This document shows, piece by piece, positions 33,329-42,919 of a DNA stretch of 64,000 nucleotides. Source of the stretch: Limibacterium fermenti (lineage in GTDB: Bacteria; Bacteroidota; Bacteroidia; Bacteroidales; Dysgonomonadaceae); NCBI RefSeq assembly GCF_041902845.1, contig NZ_CP159486.1, positions 2,914,001 to 2,978,000 on the forward strand. The letters are read 5' to 3'. A model generated the notes under the pieces. That model was not told where the DNA came from. It did not search any database and was given only the letters and a program-made list of their open reading frames with translations. The position numbers and the translations under genes are program-made. The stretch's first letter is position 1. Each line of letters begins with the position of its first letter.

Positions 33329-34108
33329 ATGATTCAAGCACTGCTAAAAAATAAATTAAAAGATTCTTTTACCGACCCACACTTCACTCCTTCAGAAGAT
33401 AGTTTGACCTCGTCGATTATCGGCATGTTGCAGTATTTACCGGATACCGTATTTTGGCAACTGCTTCGAAGCAGTTGCGGCAAGCAGTCTAAAATACCAA
33501 AAGAAATTGGTGAAATAAAATCGATCCAATTTTGGGAGAAAATGACTCCGGATGGTAAACAAAATTCACGCTATGTAGAGCCTGATGTGTGGATAGAGGC
33601 GGAGAAATTCGATGTGATAATCGAGGCTAAAAAAAGAGACTGTCGGGGACAGTGTGTTGATCAATGGAAAAAGGAGATTCTATCATTTTCCAGTGAAGTC
33701 AACAATATTAATAAAACACTTATATTTATAGCTTTAGGAGGTAATATTCTTTTGCAAGATTGTACCTTATCAATTGGAAGAAAACAATATAATGTCTATA
33801 CATCCAGTTGGTACAACCTATTGCATGAGATTAGCAATTATGCCGAAGACTTGACACTAAAAAGTCAGCCAGAAGGCACCAAGGCCATAACAAGATTATT
33901 GAATGATATTATAAGTGTGTTTAGCAAACACGGATATGTTGATGTAAAATGGTTATCGGATTTGCAACCTATCCACTTAAATAATAGAAGTGAAGAAGCC
34001 ATTGCTTCCTTACTTGAGTTTGATAATAAACGTATTTTGCAGGATTTTTACAACTCCAAAAAACAAATAACAACTAATAATATATTTAAAATATGGAAAC
34101 TAAAATAG
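33329..34108 (+). CDS. PD-(D/E)XK-like protein of unknown role
   Basis: The 259-residue soluble protein has the PD-(D/E)XK pattern: Glu23 in PSEDSLTSSI, Asp86 in VEPDVWIEAE, and Glu99-x-Lys101 in VIIEAKK, followed by Gln/Trp-rich RGQCVDQWKKEI. This layout is common in restriction-type and repair nucleases. No helicase, methylase or HTH domain is fused. It overlaps the next gene by 16 bp, so the two likely act together. The AT-rich composition differs from the flanking housekeeping genes, consistent with transfer. A defence role is a guess from family and neighbourhood. Confidence 0.6.
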   Translation: MIQALLKNKLKDSFTDPHFTPSEDSLTSSIIGMLQYLPDTVFWQLLRSSCGKQSKIPKEIGEIKSIQFWEKMTPDGKQNSRYVEPDVWIEAEKFDVIIEAKKRDCRGQCVDQWKKEILSFSSEVNNINKTLIFIALGGNILLQDCTLSIGRKQYNVYTSSWYNLLHEISNYAEDLTLKSQPEGTKAITRLLNDIISVFSKHGYVDVKWLSDLQPIHLNNRSEEAIASLLEFDNKRILQDFYNSKKQITTNNIFKIWKLK

Positions 34109-34734
34109 AAGAATTCAACAATGCTTTATGTGATGTAAGAAAAGCATATCGATTAATTTATTCCTATCAGTCCAGAATGCTTGATCTGGCATATTTTATC
34201 AAATCTAAACTAGACTTTCCTTCTTTTCTGGGATTTAAACACTATTCGGAGCCCATCGTTCAAAAACGTAATGGGGAGCTAAGAATATGGAATAATATGT
34301 GGGCATGGGATTTCCTTTATTCCTATATGTTTGAATACGATTTTGAAAACGTCCTTATGGAAAATGGGGAAGAATACGGATTAAGCATTATCCAATATTC
34401 AGATACTGGTTTTTTCGAGAGCAACGGAATTGATAGGCTAGACATTGATTCATTTGCAAAAGAGGACGAATCCGGCAGCAAATTATTGTTTATTCTTGAA
34501 GTTAAGCCCAAGAAAAAAGAATGGATTTGGAATATCGAAGAGTTGATATATAATAAAGAATATGCCACAATGCAACATACCCGCTCAGTGCTAAATTCGG
34601 AAAAAGGGAATATACAGATTCTTTATTCTTTCCCTTTAGATCGTTTTTTGAACGAACAAACATCTATTGATGCTTTAGAAGAGTTTATAAATTTCTGTCA
34701 CGAAAATAATATAATGGAACTTTCTATTATATAG
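34093..34734 (+). CDS. Unknown protein coupled to the PD-(D/E)XK-like gene
   Basis: I do not recognise this 213-residue protein. It has an N-terminal helical part (EEFNNALCDVRKAYRLIYSY), an aromatic-rich middle (WNNMWAWDFLYSYMFEYDF), and strands LLFILEVKPKKKEWIW and NIQILYSFPLDRF. There is no signal peptide or membrane segment. The start overlaps the end of the preceding gene by 16 bp in a different frame, a strong sign of translational coupling. A hairpin follows at 34798. Confidence 0.6.
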   Translation: METKIEEFNNALCDVRKAYRLIYSYQSRMLDLAYFIKSKLDFPSFLGFKHYSEPIVQKRNGELRIWNNMWAWDFLYSYMFEYDFENVLMENGEEYGLSIIQYSDTGFFESNGIDRLDIDSFAKEDESGSKLLFILEVKPKKKEWIWNIEELIYNKEYATMQHTRSVLNSEKGNIQILYSFPLDRFLNEQTSIDALEEFINFCHENNIMELSII

Positions 34735-34797
34735 GATAGGCATCTATTTCGGGAACTTTCCTCTTCTTTCTACCAAAAGATAAGAATTGAATTTGGT

Positions 34798-34823
34798 GGA
34801 TGCCGCTCAACCAGTCGGCATCC
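34798..34823. terminator. Hairpin between the unknown pair and hipA
   Basis: ggatgccg at 34798-34805 pairs with cggcatcc at 34816-34823. The following sequence is only moderately T-rich. It sits between convergent genes and may terminate both. Confidence 0.5.
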
Positions 34824-34932
34824 GCTTGTTATTTCTTGCGCTATATGAATATATTCATGACAATTTCCCAAGAATACCATAATCGAAAGAATTCGTTCTA
34901 CTTCGGGTTCATTTACATATTAACGTGAGTTC

Positions 34933-36204
34933 TTAAATCCGTTTAAAGTTTTCAGACCTTTCCTCAATAATCGTACTCAATATTTGCATTTCCCGCTGTG
35001 AAACACCAATTTTAGTTGCTACAGCCCGCCAATCTTTCACCACGGCAACAACTCCTGAAATGATTTGTTCAGCCACCTCACGACTCAACATATATTGCTC
35101 GCAAGCATCAAGTAGGATAGTTAAGTCGGCTTTGTTGGTAGCGGAAGATATCAGCAAGCTTTGATATTCACTCAAGGTTGGATTCATATCGTAGGCAGGA
35201 GAAAGGGTCCAACCTTTGGCTGTCAGGAGGAATGCGTGATTACGGAAATGATCATCGCTATTGCCGATGCAGATATTGAATGCTACACGGCGATACAGTT
35301 CTTGAAGATTTCCTTCGACATTCGTGCAGCTTTGCAAAATAAAATCAACGATATCCAAATAACCATGGCCGGTAGTTGCATTGTCGCCATCGTTCAGTCC
35401 CAATAAGGTCATGGAGGATGCAAAGTGTATACGCCGGCCATCTTCCGTTCGATCGAAACGACGAGAAAGGAGCGTATGATATTTATCATTCGTTGAGATA
35501 ACTTTGGTAGTTGCAGCATTGATCCCGGCTTTTATAGCAAGCAAGTGACTTAAATGCTCCCATAGTCCTGTATCGTGATCATCTTTACGGGATGGGAATT
35601 TGGCAATATACAATACCTTATCCAAATCTATCACGCTTGCCTTGGGACGCGATCCCCCCAACGACGAGCCGGGTTGAACGAGTTGGACAATCCATTTCTT
35701 ATCGGGTAGTAAATTTTCCTCTTCGCTCTTCTCCACCTCTTGACTAGCCGCTATCAATTCTCGAATATCAGTCAATGGCGGAATGCTGAGAGTATCGCTT
35801 ACATTCATGTAGTCGCCATCGATGCTTTCTTTAAAACGAAAGCCTCCCATTCGGGAATAATCGTCAATGCCTGTCAGATAGTCGAATGACGATAACCGAC
35901 GAACGGGGCGTTTCTCCTCTCCTGCCAAGATTTGCTCTCTGCGATTGAGCAATGTGCGTCCCCAACGGTCGGGAAAGGCATCGGAAAAGCAACCGAAAAT
36001 ATCCTTATCCGGCTGAGTATATTGCTGTCCGGGATAGCTGTTCAAGTCATCACTTAAAACTATACTGCCACGTCTTTTCAGCCACTCATCGTTGAACTTA
36101 AACCCATAGCTATCCGAACCGCGAAGTGATTCGTAACTAAGCTCTCCGATAAGCTCAACCGCTTTCAGCCATTCAAAATCAGCGTAAACAAACAACTTTT
36201 TCAT
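34933..36204 (-). CDS. hipA: HipA-family serine/threonine kinase toxin
   Basis: The 423-residue protein has a HipA N-terminal subdomain and a kinase-like core. Features include the Gly-rich loop SLGGSRPKAS near residues 181-190, the catalytic-loop block NSDDHFRN (Asp317/Asp318, Asn322), and the metal-binding Asp339 in SPAYDMNP. HipA kinases phosphorylate tRNA synthetases or related targets and induce dormancy. hipB lies 3 bp upstream and would repress and neutralise. All key residues are present, so it looks functional. Confidence 0.92.
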   Translation of the reverse strand: MKKLFVYADFEWLKAVELIGELSYESLRGSDSYGFKFNDEWLKRRGSIVLSDDLNSYPGQQYTQPDKDIFGCFSDAFPDRWGRTLLNRREQILAGEEKRPVRRLSSFDYLTGIDDYSRMGGFRFKESIDGDYMNVSDTLSIPPLTDIRELIAASQEVEKSEEENLLPDKKWIVQLVQPGSSLGGSRPKASVIDLDKVLYIAKFPSRKDDHDTGLWEHLSHLLAIKAGINAATTKVISTNDKYHTLLSRRFDRTEDGRRIHFASSMTLLGLNDGDNATTGHGYLDIVDFILQSCTNVEGNLQELYRRVAFNICIGNSDDHFRNHAFLLTAKGWTLSPAYDMNPTLSEYQSLLISSATNKADLTILLDACEQYMLSREVAEQIISGVVAVVKDWRAVATKIGVSQREMQILSTIIEERSENFKRI

Positions 36205-36207
36205 CGC

Positions 36208-36528
36208 TTATTCTTTTTTAGATGCGCGTTCTCTATTTTTCAAATTCAAATCCTGCAACGCTTTACCCAATGCATCTTCTTTGGCAAGCCACAGAATATC
36301 ATCCTCCAATTGCAAAGCATAGAGCACGCGCAAGTAAATACCGATAGCCACCGTGGGAGCGCCTTTTTCGATACGTGATACCGTTAAAGGCGAACAGGTC
36401 GCACGTTCCGCCACCTGCGACACACTTAAGTTCCTACGAAGCCGGGCCAACTTAATTTGCTCTCCTACGACTTGCATCTTCTGTTCTAATTTACGGGGTA
36501 ATTTTGTACCTTTTGTATTCTTTGCCAT
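36208..36528 (-). CDS. hipB: HipB-type HTH antitoxin/repressor
   Basis: The 106-residue protein has a Cro/C1-type HTH: GEQIKLARLRRNLSVSQVAE, then RATCSPLTVSRIEKGAPTV, with a short C-terminal tail. The N-terminal KGTKLPRKLEQ is basic. It precedes hipA by 3 bp in the same operon. Two inverted repeats upstream of its start are likely operators. Confidence 0.9.
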   Translation of the reverse strand: MAKNTKGTKLPRKLEQKMQVVGEQIKLARLRRNLSVSQVAERATCSPLTVSRIEKGAPTVAIGIYLRVLYALQLEDDILWLAKEDALGKALQDLNLKNRERASKKE

Positions 36529-36538
36529 ACGACTAACC

Positions 36539-36597
36539 TATCATATAATATGCGAAGATAGCCCTTTTTCTTTATTATATGATATCTTGACAAGATA
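36539..36597 (-). promoter_or_regulatory. Probable HipB operator region
   Basis: tatcatataata (36539-36550) and tattatatgata (36573-36584) are exact complements. An overlapping perfect palindrome tatcttgacaagata spans 36583-36597. The layout directly before hipB fits autoregulation, as in other hip loci; the promoter boxes themselves are not clear. Confidence 0.65.
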
Positions 36598-36610
36598 AAA
36601 ATATCAGGTT

Positions 36611-36642
36611 AAAAAAAGCGATCAACCCGAAGGCTGATCGCT
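36611..36642 (-). terminator. Intrinsic terminator of nifJ
   Basis: On the minus strand agcgatcagcc and ggttgatcgct form an 11-bp stem (one G-U type mismatch) with a ttcg loop, followed by seven T. It lies 25 bp after the nifJ stop codon. Confidence 0.92.
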
Positions 36643-36667
36643 ACGAATATACTCATTCAGTAAAAGT

Positions 36668-39600
36668 TTACTTTTCTACATCGGCTGTTTCCGTCACCAC
36701 ATCATTGTCTACGGGAGGCATCGAGTAGTCGACATTCGCCATGCGCTGATAAGAGCGATAGCGCCATTGTGCATTTTCTTTCGCCGCCTTAAAGAGCTCA
36801 TCGGCTTCTTTCGGAAACGATTTTGTCAACGCCGTATAGCGCACTTCTCCATGCAGGAATTCGTCGAACTTGGTCCAATCAGGCTCTTTACTATCGAGGC
36901 TGAACGGGTTCTTACCTTCGTCTTCCAACTGAGGATTGTAACGCCACAAGTGCCAATAACCGCATTCCACCGCTCTCTTCTCTTCATGTTGAGCGCTACC
37001 CATACCCTTTTTCAATCCGTGACTGATACAAGGCGAGTAAGCGATAATAAGCGACGGCCCGTGATAGGCTTCGGCTTCTTTCAACACTTTGAGATAATGA
37101 GCCTGATTAGCGCCCATGGCTACCTGAGCCACATACACATACCCGTAGGTGGTCGCAATCATTCCGAGATCTTTCTTACGGATACGTTTTCCGGAAGCGG
37201 CAAACTTAGCCACCGCAGCAATAGGTGTTGCTTTGGAAGATTGCCCGCCGGTATTGGAATACACCTCGGTATCCATTACCAACACATTAATATCCTGACC
37301 GGTTGCCAGTACATGATCGAGCCCGCCAAAGCCGATATCATAGGCCCATCCGTCACCTCCGAATACCCAAATAGACTTCTTCGTCAGATATTTTTCGAGA
37401 GAAAGAATTTCCTTAGCGAGGTCATTTTCCACCCCATTCAGCGAAGCGAGCACTTTATCGGAAGCTTCTTTCGACTTTTGCAAATCATCTTTTTGATCGA
37501 TCCATTCCTGGAATAATGCTTTTTGTTCGTCGCTAAATTGGTCGGATTGTCTTGCCTGCGACATCAAATCCTTGATACGGTTGCGCATGCTGGCTTGAGC
37601 TATGACAAATCCGTAGCCGAACTCCGCATTGTCTTCAAACAAGGAGTTCGCCCATGCCGGGCCTTTTCCTTCTGCATTCTTCGTATAAGGAGTAGAAGGA
37701 GCGGAAGCGCCGTAAATAGAAGAACATCCGGTGGCATTGGCAATCATCATCCGGTCGCCATAAAGCTGGGTGATCAATTTAATATAAGGAGTTTCTCCAC
37801 AACCCGAACAAGCGCCGGAGAATTCAAACAACGGTTGTGCGAACTGAGAATTCTTCACATTCAGCGATACATCCACCAGATGAGCCTTGCTGGTAACATG
37901 ATCGAGCATGTAATTCCAATTGTCCTGATTTTCGTATTGCGTGGTGATCGGCACCATTTCGAGCGCTTTCTGTCCTTTCTTACCCGGGCACACATCGGCA
38001 CAGTTACCGCAGCCCAAGCAGTCGAGCACATCCACTTGAATATGGAATCCCATTCCGGCGAATTGTTTTCCCTGAGCTTTCAACAGATCTACACCCTCGC
38101 CCAATCCTTGCTGTTCATTTTCGTCAAGAACAAACGGACGGATGGTCGCGTGAGGACACACATAGGCGCACTGGTTACACTGGATACAATTCTCGGCGTT
38201 CCATTCAGGAACGAAGGTAGCCACACCCCGTTTTTCGTAAGCCGAGGTACCGTGTTCCCACGTACCGTCCTCTCTGCCGGAAAAGACCGATACGGGAAGA
38301 TCATATCCTCTCTGCGCATTTATCGGACGAACCAGCTTTTGGATAAATTCGGGTGCATCGTCTTGCGATTCGGCCACCGCATTCAAGGTTGCCCATTCAC
38401 GGGGAATTTCGACCTCCTCCACTTCGCTACCCCTGTCGACGGCAGCATAGTTCATTTGAATAATATTCTCCCCTTTCTTACCATACGATTTCACGATGAA
38501 CTTCTTCATCTGTTCCACCGCCAGTTCATAAGGAATAATATTGGATATTTTAAAGAACGCCGATTGAAGAATGGTATTCGTACGGTTACCCAACCCTATT
38601 TCGGAAGCGATGCGCGTAGCATTGATAATATATAATGTAATGTCGTTCTCGGCGAAATATTTCTTCACATGATCCGGCAAGTGCCGACCGACTTCTTCCT
38701 TGCTCCACAAAGAGTTCAGAAGGAACGTTCCCCCTTTCTTAAGGCCACGCGTCACATCATACAAATGCAGATAGGCCGGTACGTGACAAGCCACAAAGTT
38801 AGGCGTATTGACCAAATAGGTAGAACGGATAGGGTTATCACCGAAACGCATGTGCGAACAGGTGAAACCGCCCGACTTCTTCGAGTCGTAAGCGAAATAA
38901 GCCTGTACATACTTGTCGGTATTGTCGCCGATAATTTTAATGGAGTTTTTATTGGCGCCCACGGTACCATCGGAACCTAATCCGTAGAATTTAGCTTCGT
39001 AGGTTGTTTCGTCCATGGAAACTTCCGGAATATGAGGCAACGATTTAAACGTCACATCGTCGACAATCCCGATAGTGAAATCGTTCTTAGGCAAGTTCAT
39101 TTTCAGGTTGTCATACACCGAAATGATTTGTCCCGGAGTCGTATCTTTCGACGATAATCCGTAAATACCTCCCACGATAAGCGGAGCATCCTCCTTGCCA
39201 TAGAAACAATTTTTTACGTCGAGGTATAAAGGTTGTCCGGTAGAACCGGGTTCTTTGGTACGATCGAGCACCGCAATCCGTTTGGCCGTCTTGGGGACAA
39301 CCGACAAGAAAGCTTCGGCTTTGAAAGGACGATACAAGTGAACAGCCACGACACCCACCTTTTCGCCATGGGCATTCTTATAATCCACTACTTCGCGGAT
39401 AGTTTCGGTTACCGCACCCATCGCAATGATGACCCTGTCGGCTTCGGGATCGCCGTAATAATCGAACAATCCGTATTTACGTCCCGTGACAGCGGCCAAT
39501 TTTTCGAGATATTTCTCGACCACCCCGGGAATCGCTTCATAAAACGGATTCGCCGCTTCACGAGCCTGGAAATAAATATCGTCGTTCTGAGCCGTGCCTC

Positions 39601-40252
39601 TGGTTACCGGGGCATCGGGAGTCAGAGCCCTATCCCTGAAAGCTTTCAATGCATCCTGGTTTAAAAGAGGAGCAAGATCTTCGTTGGTAAGCGCTTCGAT
39701 TTTCTGTATTTCATGAGAAGTACGGAATCCATCGAAGAAATGAAGGAAAGGAACACGGCTTTCGATGGCAGCCAAATGAGCCACAGCAGCCAAATCCATT
39801 ACCTCTTGTACCGAGCCGGTCGCGAAAAGGGCGAAGCCGGTAGGGCGAGCAGCCATCACGTCTTGTTGATCACCGAAGATCGACAACGCCTGGCTTGCGA
39901 TTGCGCGAGCGGCCACGTGAAATACTCCGGGCAATAATTCACCCGCAATTTTATACATATTCGGAAGCATCAGCAACAAGCCTTGCGATGCGGTGAAAGT
40001 CGATGTAAGCGCACCGGCCTGCAACGAACCATGCAAGGCTCCCGCAGCTCCTGCTTCCGATTGCATTTCCTGTACCAATACGGGCTGCCCGAAAAGATTT
40101 TTCCTTCCGGCAGCGGCCCATTCATCTACGTATTCAGCCATTGTAGACGAGGGTGTAATGGGATAAATAACAGCCACTTCACTAAACATATAGGCTATGT
40201 GGGCAGCTGCCTGATTACCATCACAGGTTAAATAAATTTTCTCTTTTGCCAT
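36668..40252 (-). CDS. nifJ: Pyruvate:ferredoxin (flavodoxin) oxidoreductase
   Basis: The single-chain enzyme converts pyruvate and CoA to acetyl-CoA, CO2 and reduced ferredoxin, central to anaerobic metabolism. From start 40252 it has 1194 residues, the family size. In order: pyrimidine-binding domain (PITPSSTMAEYVDEW), domain II, gamma domain (GLGSDGTVGANKNSIKIIGD), two [4Fe-4S] motifs (CIQCNQCAYVCP and CLGCGNCADVCP), and the TPP domain (GACSGCGETPYIK, FGGDGWAYDIGFGGLDHVLA, NTGGQSSKATP). I chose ATG 40252 (MAKEKIYLTCDGNQAAAHIA); the longer frame adds an unlikely extension. A possible -7 TATTTTTG is at 40350-40357. Confidence 0.96.
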   Translation of the reverse strand: MAKEKIYLTCDGNQAAAHIAYMFSEVAVIYPITPSSTMAEYVDEWAAAGRKNLFGQPVLVQEMQSEAGAAGALHGSLQAGALTSTFTASQGLLLMLPNMYKIAGELLPGVFHVAARAIASQALSIFGDQQDVMAARPTGFALFATGSVQEVMDLAAVAHLAAIESRVPFLHFFDGFRTSHEIQKIEALTNEDLAPLLNQDALKAFRDRALTPDAPVTRGTAQNDDIYFQAREAANPFYEAIPGVVEKYLEKLAAVTGRKYGLFDYYGDPEADRVIIAMGAVTETIREVVDYKNAHGEKVGVVAVHLYRPFKAEAFLSVVPKTAKRIAVLDRTKEPGSTGQPLYLDVKNCFYGKEDAPLIVGGIYGLSSKDTTPGQIISVYDNLKMNLPKNDFTIGIVDDVTFKSLPHIPEVSMDETTYEAKFYGLGSDGTVGANKNSIKIIGDNTDKYVQAYFAYDSKKSGGFTCSHMRFGDNPIRSTYLVNTPNFVACHVPAYLHLYDVTRGLKKGGTFLLNSLWSKEEVGRHLPDHVKKYFAENDITLYIINATRIASEIGLGNRTNTILQSAFFKISNIIPYELAVEQMKKFIVKSYGKKGENIIQMNYAAVDRGSEVEEVEIPREWATLNAVAESQDDAPEFIQKLVRPINAQRGYDLPVSVFSGREDGTWEHGTSAYEKRGVATFVPEWNAENCIQCNQCAYVCPHATIRPFVLDENEQQGLGEGVDLLKAQGKQFAGMGFHIQVDVLDCLGCGNCADVCPGKKGQKALEMVPITTQYENQDNWNYMLDHVTSKAHLVDVSLNVKNSQFAQPLFEFSGACSGCGETPYIKLITQLYGDRMMIANATGCSSIYGASAPSTPYTKNAEGKGPAWANSLFEDNAEFGYGFVIAQASMRNRIKDLMSQARQSDQFSDEQKALFQEWIDQKDDLQKSKEASDKVLASLNGVENDLAKEILSLEKYLTKKSIWVFGGDGWAYDIGFGGLDHVLATGQDINVLVMDTEVYSNTGGQSSKATPIAAVAKFAASGKRIRKKDLGMIATTYGYVYVAQVAMGANQAHYLKVLKEAEAYHGPSLIIAYSPCISHGLKKGMGSAQHEEKRAVECGYWHLWRYNPQLEDEGKNPFSLDSKEPDWTKFDEFLHGEVRYTALTKSFPKEADELFKAAKENAQWRYRSYQRMANVDYSMPPVDNDVVTETADVEK

Positions 40253-40497
40253 AATTGTATGATACTTGTTATTATTACTTTTACCTTTGATATTCCTGAT
40301 TGAAATAGGATGTAATGTGGTCATTACGAATCGGGATACGAAATTACTACAAAAATACGGAACGGACAAATGAATGCGCCCTTTTTATTATAAATAGAAA
40401 AAATCTATCCATCATAAAACACCGCCGATTACAAAAAATATGTTAACTTTTAATCTTTAACGTGATAATAGTGTTATTACAATATCACCGGATAACC

Positions 40498-40525
40498 GAG
40501 AATGTCGCTCCGAGCGACGCCTTCG
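40498..40525 (-). repeat. Dispersed palindromic hairpin element, copy 3
   Basis: gtcgctc c gagcgac (40504-40518) is a perfect 7-bp stem with one loop base, within ccga..tcgg outer arms. Its complement reads ggcgtcgctcggagcgacat, close to the copy at 23.1 kb. It lies just upstream of otsAB. Confidence 0.55.
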
Positions 40526-40549
40526 GTGAAATAATAACAAAAAAACCCA

Positions 40550-42721
40550 ATGAAAATAATTATTATATCAAACCGGCTTCCGGTAAAAATCGAAAAGAAA
40601 AACGGGGCTTTCCGCATCAAACGCAGCGAAGGAGGATTGGCTACAGGACTCGGTTCTCTGGAAACCAAAGCGGAGCAATACTGGATCGGCTGGCCCGGCA
40701 TACATGTAGAAGATGAAAAAGAAAAAGCGGCCATTACCAAGCGGTTGCACAAAATGAATTTTCATCCCGTGTTCCTATCTCCCGAACAGATCGAGAATTA
40801 TTACGAAGGATACAGTAATAATGTTTTATGGCCATTGTGCCATTACTTTTTTTCCTATATCGAATACAAGGCGGAATACTGGAAAATGTACCAACAGGTG
40901 AACGCTCTATTCTGTAGCGAATCGCTTCCTTTTATCGAAGATGATGACATTGTGTGGATACAGGATTATCAATTGATGCTGCTACCCAAAATGATCCGCG
41001 ACGAAAGAGCCGGCGTGAGTATCGGCTACTTCCATCACATTCCTTTTCCTTCGTACGAACTGTTCCGCGTGCTCCCCGAAAGAGAGGAGGTATTGCAGGG
41101 ATTGCTCGGAGCGGATCTCATCGGTTTTCACACACACGATTACATGCGCCATTTTATGAGCGCCATCTATCGCGTACTGAATTTAAACAGCGACCTCGAT
41201 GAAATCAATTTACAAAACAGAGTGGTCCATATCGACGCATTTCCGATGGGCATCAACTACGAAAAATATCACCAGGCGCCGACTCTTCCGGCCGTGGAAA
41301 AGAAAACCAATTCCCTGAAACGCAAACTCGGCAATCAAACGAATATCCTTTCGGTAGACCGCTTAGACTACAGCAAAGGTATTCTGCACCGTGTGAACGG
41401 GTTTGCCCAATTTCTGGAAGAACATCCGGAGTATCACGAAAAAGTATCGCTGGCGATGATTGTAGTCCCCTCACGCGATACCGTCGACCGGTATGCCGAA
41501 CTAAAGACGAGTATCGATCAAGCCATCGGCAGCATCAATGGCCGCTATTCAAAGCCGGGATGGACGCCGGTTCATTACTTCTACCGCAGTTTTGCGTTTG
41601 AAGAGCTTATCGCCCTGTATCATATCGCCCAAATAGCCTTGGTAACCCCTCTCCGCGACGGAATGAACCTCGTCGCCAAAGAATACCTGGCAACAAAACG
41701 CGAAGAAGCAGGCGTACTGATATTAAGTGAAATGGCCGGAGCCGCCATCGAACTTTCCGACGCCATCATTATCAATCCCAACGACACCGAACAAATCGCC
41801 ACGGCCATCGTGCAAGCACTCACGATGCCGGAAGAGGAAAAGCGAAAACGGTTGGATAAAATGCAGACACGCATTTCTACACAAACGGTAAAAAAATGGG
41901 CGAATGATTTTGTCACGGAACTCGAAGAAATCAAGATTCTCAATAAGGAAATCGTACAGAAGACGGTACGCTTGCCGCAACTCGAACAAATCAAGGAATG
42001 TTATGATCAATCCACATCCCGCCTGTTGATGCTCGATTATGACGGTACGCTCGCCCCATTCGTGAAGAATCCCGAAGATGCGGCGCCATCGCCGGAGTTA
42101 TTGAAAGTGGTGAAAGAAATGACCGCCGATACAAAAAACACTGTCGTCATTAACAGTGGGCGCAATCACTCCATTCTCGATAAATGGTTCGCAGGAATCG
42201 ATTTGGACTTTGCAGCGGAACACGGCGCCTTTTACAAAGAGAACGGAAAATGGCATGAAACCATTCGGAGAAAAGAGTTGTGGGATGACGAAATAATGAA
42301 TATCATGCGCCATACGATCGATAAAACACCCCGCTCGCACATGGAAATCAAGGAGACTTCGCTGGTATGGCACTACCGGAACGTCGACATGTGGCTGGCC
42401 GAATTACGCCAAAAGCAACTCATCAATGCCTTGATCGGACCTTGCTCGCGACTCAACCTGCAAATCGTTCCGGGTAATAAAATCGTCGAAATAAAACCGT
42501 CGGAATATAACAAAGGAAGCGAAATCCAGCGGCGCCTAAACAAAAACACCTATGATTTTGTCTTGGCTATCGGCGATGACACCACGGATGAAGATATGTT
42601 TCGGGCGTTGCCCCCTGATGGCATCAGCATTAAAGTCGGCAACTTCTCCACGGTCGCCCATTACCGGATTCCGGCACAAGCTGGGGTACTCCCATTTCTG
42701 GAGAAATTGATAAAAGATTGA
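40550..42721 (+). CDS. otsAB: Bifunctional trehalose-6-phosphate synthase/phosphatase
   Basis: The 723-residue fusion makes trehalose from UDP-glucose and glucose-6-phosphate. The N-terminal GT20 synthase (about residues 1-465) shows IISNRLPV, EGGLATGL, DYQLMLLPKMI, HIPFPSYELFRVLP, DRLDYSKGILHR and TPLRDGMNLVAKEY. The C-terminal HAD-type phosphatase (about 490-723) has LMLDYDGTLAPF and AIGDDTTDEDMF. Both catalytic sets are present. The fusion is common in Bacteroidota. It converges with the GH15 gene. Confidence 0.95.
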   Translation: MKIIIISNRLPVKIEKKNGAFRIKRSEGGLATGLGSLETKAEQYWIGWPGIHVEDEKEKAAITKRLHKMNFHPVFLSPEQIENYYEGYSNNVLWPLCHYFFSYIEYKAEYWKMYQQVNALFCSESLPFIEDDDIVWIQDYQLMLLPKMIRDERAGVSIGYFHHIPFPSYELFRVLPEREEVLQGLLGADLIGFHTHDYMRHFMSAIYRVLNLNSDLDEINLQNRVVHIDAFPMGINYEKYHQAPTLPAVEKKTNSLKRKLGNQTNILSVDRLDYSKGILHRVNGFAQFLEEHPEYHEKVSLAMIVVPSRDTVDRYAELKTSIDQAIGSINGRYSKPGWTPVHYFYRSFAFEELIALYHIAQIALVTPLRDGMNLVAKEYLATKREEAGVLILSEMAGAAIELSDAIIINPNDTEQIATAIVQALTMPEEEKRKRLDKMQTRISTQTVKKWANDFVTELEEIKILNKEIVQKTVRLPQLEQIKECYDQSTSRLLMLDYDGTLAPFVKNPEDAAPSPELLKVVKEMTADTKNTVVINSGRNHSILDKWFAGIDLDFAAEHGAFYKENGKWHETIRRKELWDDEIMNIMRHTIDKTPRSHMEIKETSLVWHYRNVDMWLAELRQKQLINALIGPCSRLNLQIVPGNKIVEIKPSEYNKGSEIQRRLNKNTYDFVLAIGDDTTDEDMFRALPPDGISIKVGNFSTVAHYRIPAQAGVLPFLEKLIKD

Positions 42722-42734
42722 GGAGGATTGAAAA

Positions 42735-42919
42735 AGATTGAGGGAAGACTGATAAAGATTGATAAAGATTGCCCTTGTTCCCTTCGACTATCGGCGTTAG
42801 CCATTATCACGCACAGCGTTTATCGCCGAAGGCCCTATCGAGCGAAATATCCCAATCTCCATTCTCCAACCTCCAATCTCCATTCTCCATTCACCAACCT
42901 CCAATCACCAACCTCCATC
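42735..42919. repeat. Tandem repeats filling the otsAB-GH15 convergent gap
   Basis: From about 42735 to 42770, gattgataaa-type repeats follow the otsAB stop. From 42857 to 42919 nine heptamers (ctccatt, ctccaac, ctccaat, caccaac) run exactly up to the GH15 stop codon. On the GH15 strand the array therefore starts at the base after the stop. Confidence 0.88.

Noticed and set aside
37523..38635. Antisense frame (370 codons) over nifJ
   Set aside because: It lies inside nifJ, which has full-length domain content; the antisense product shows no family pattern.
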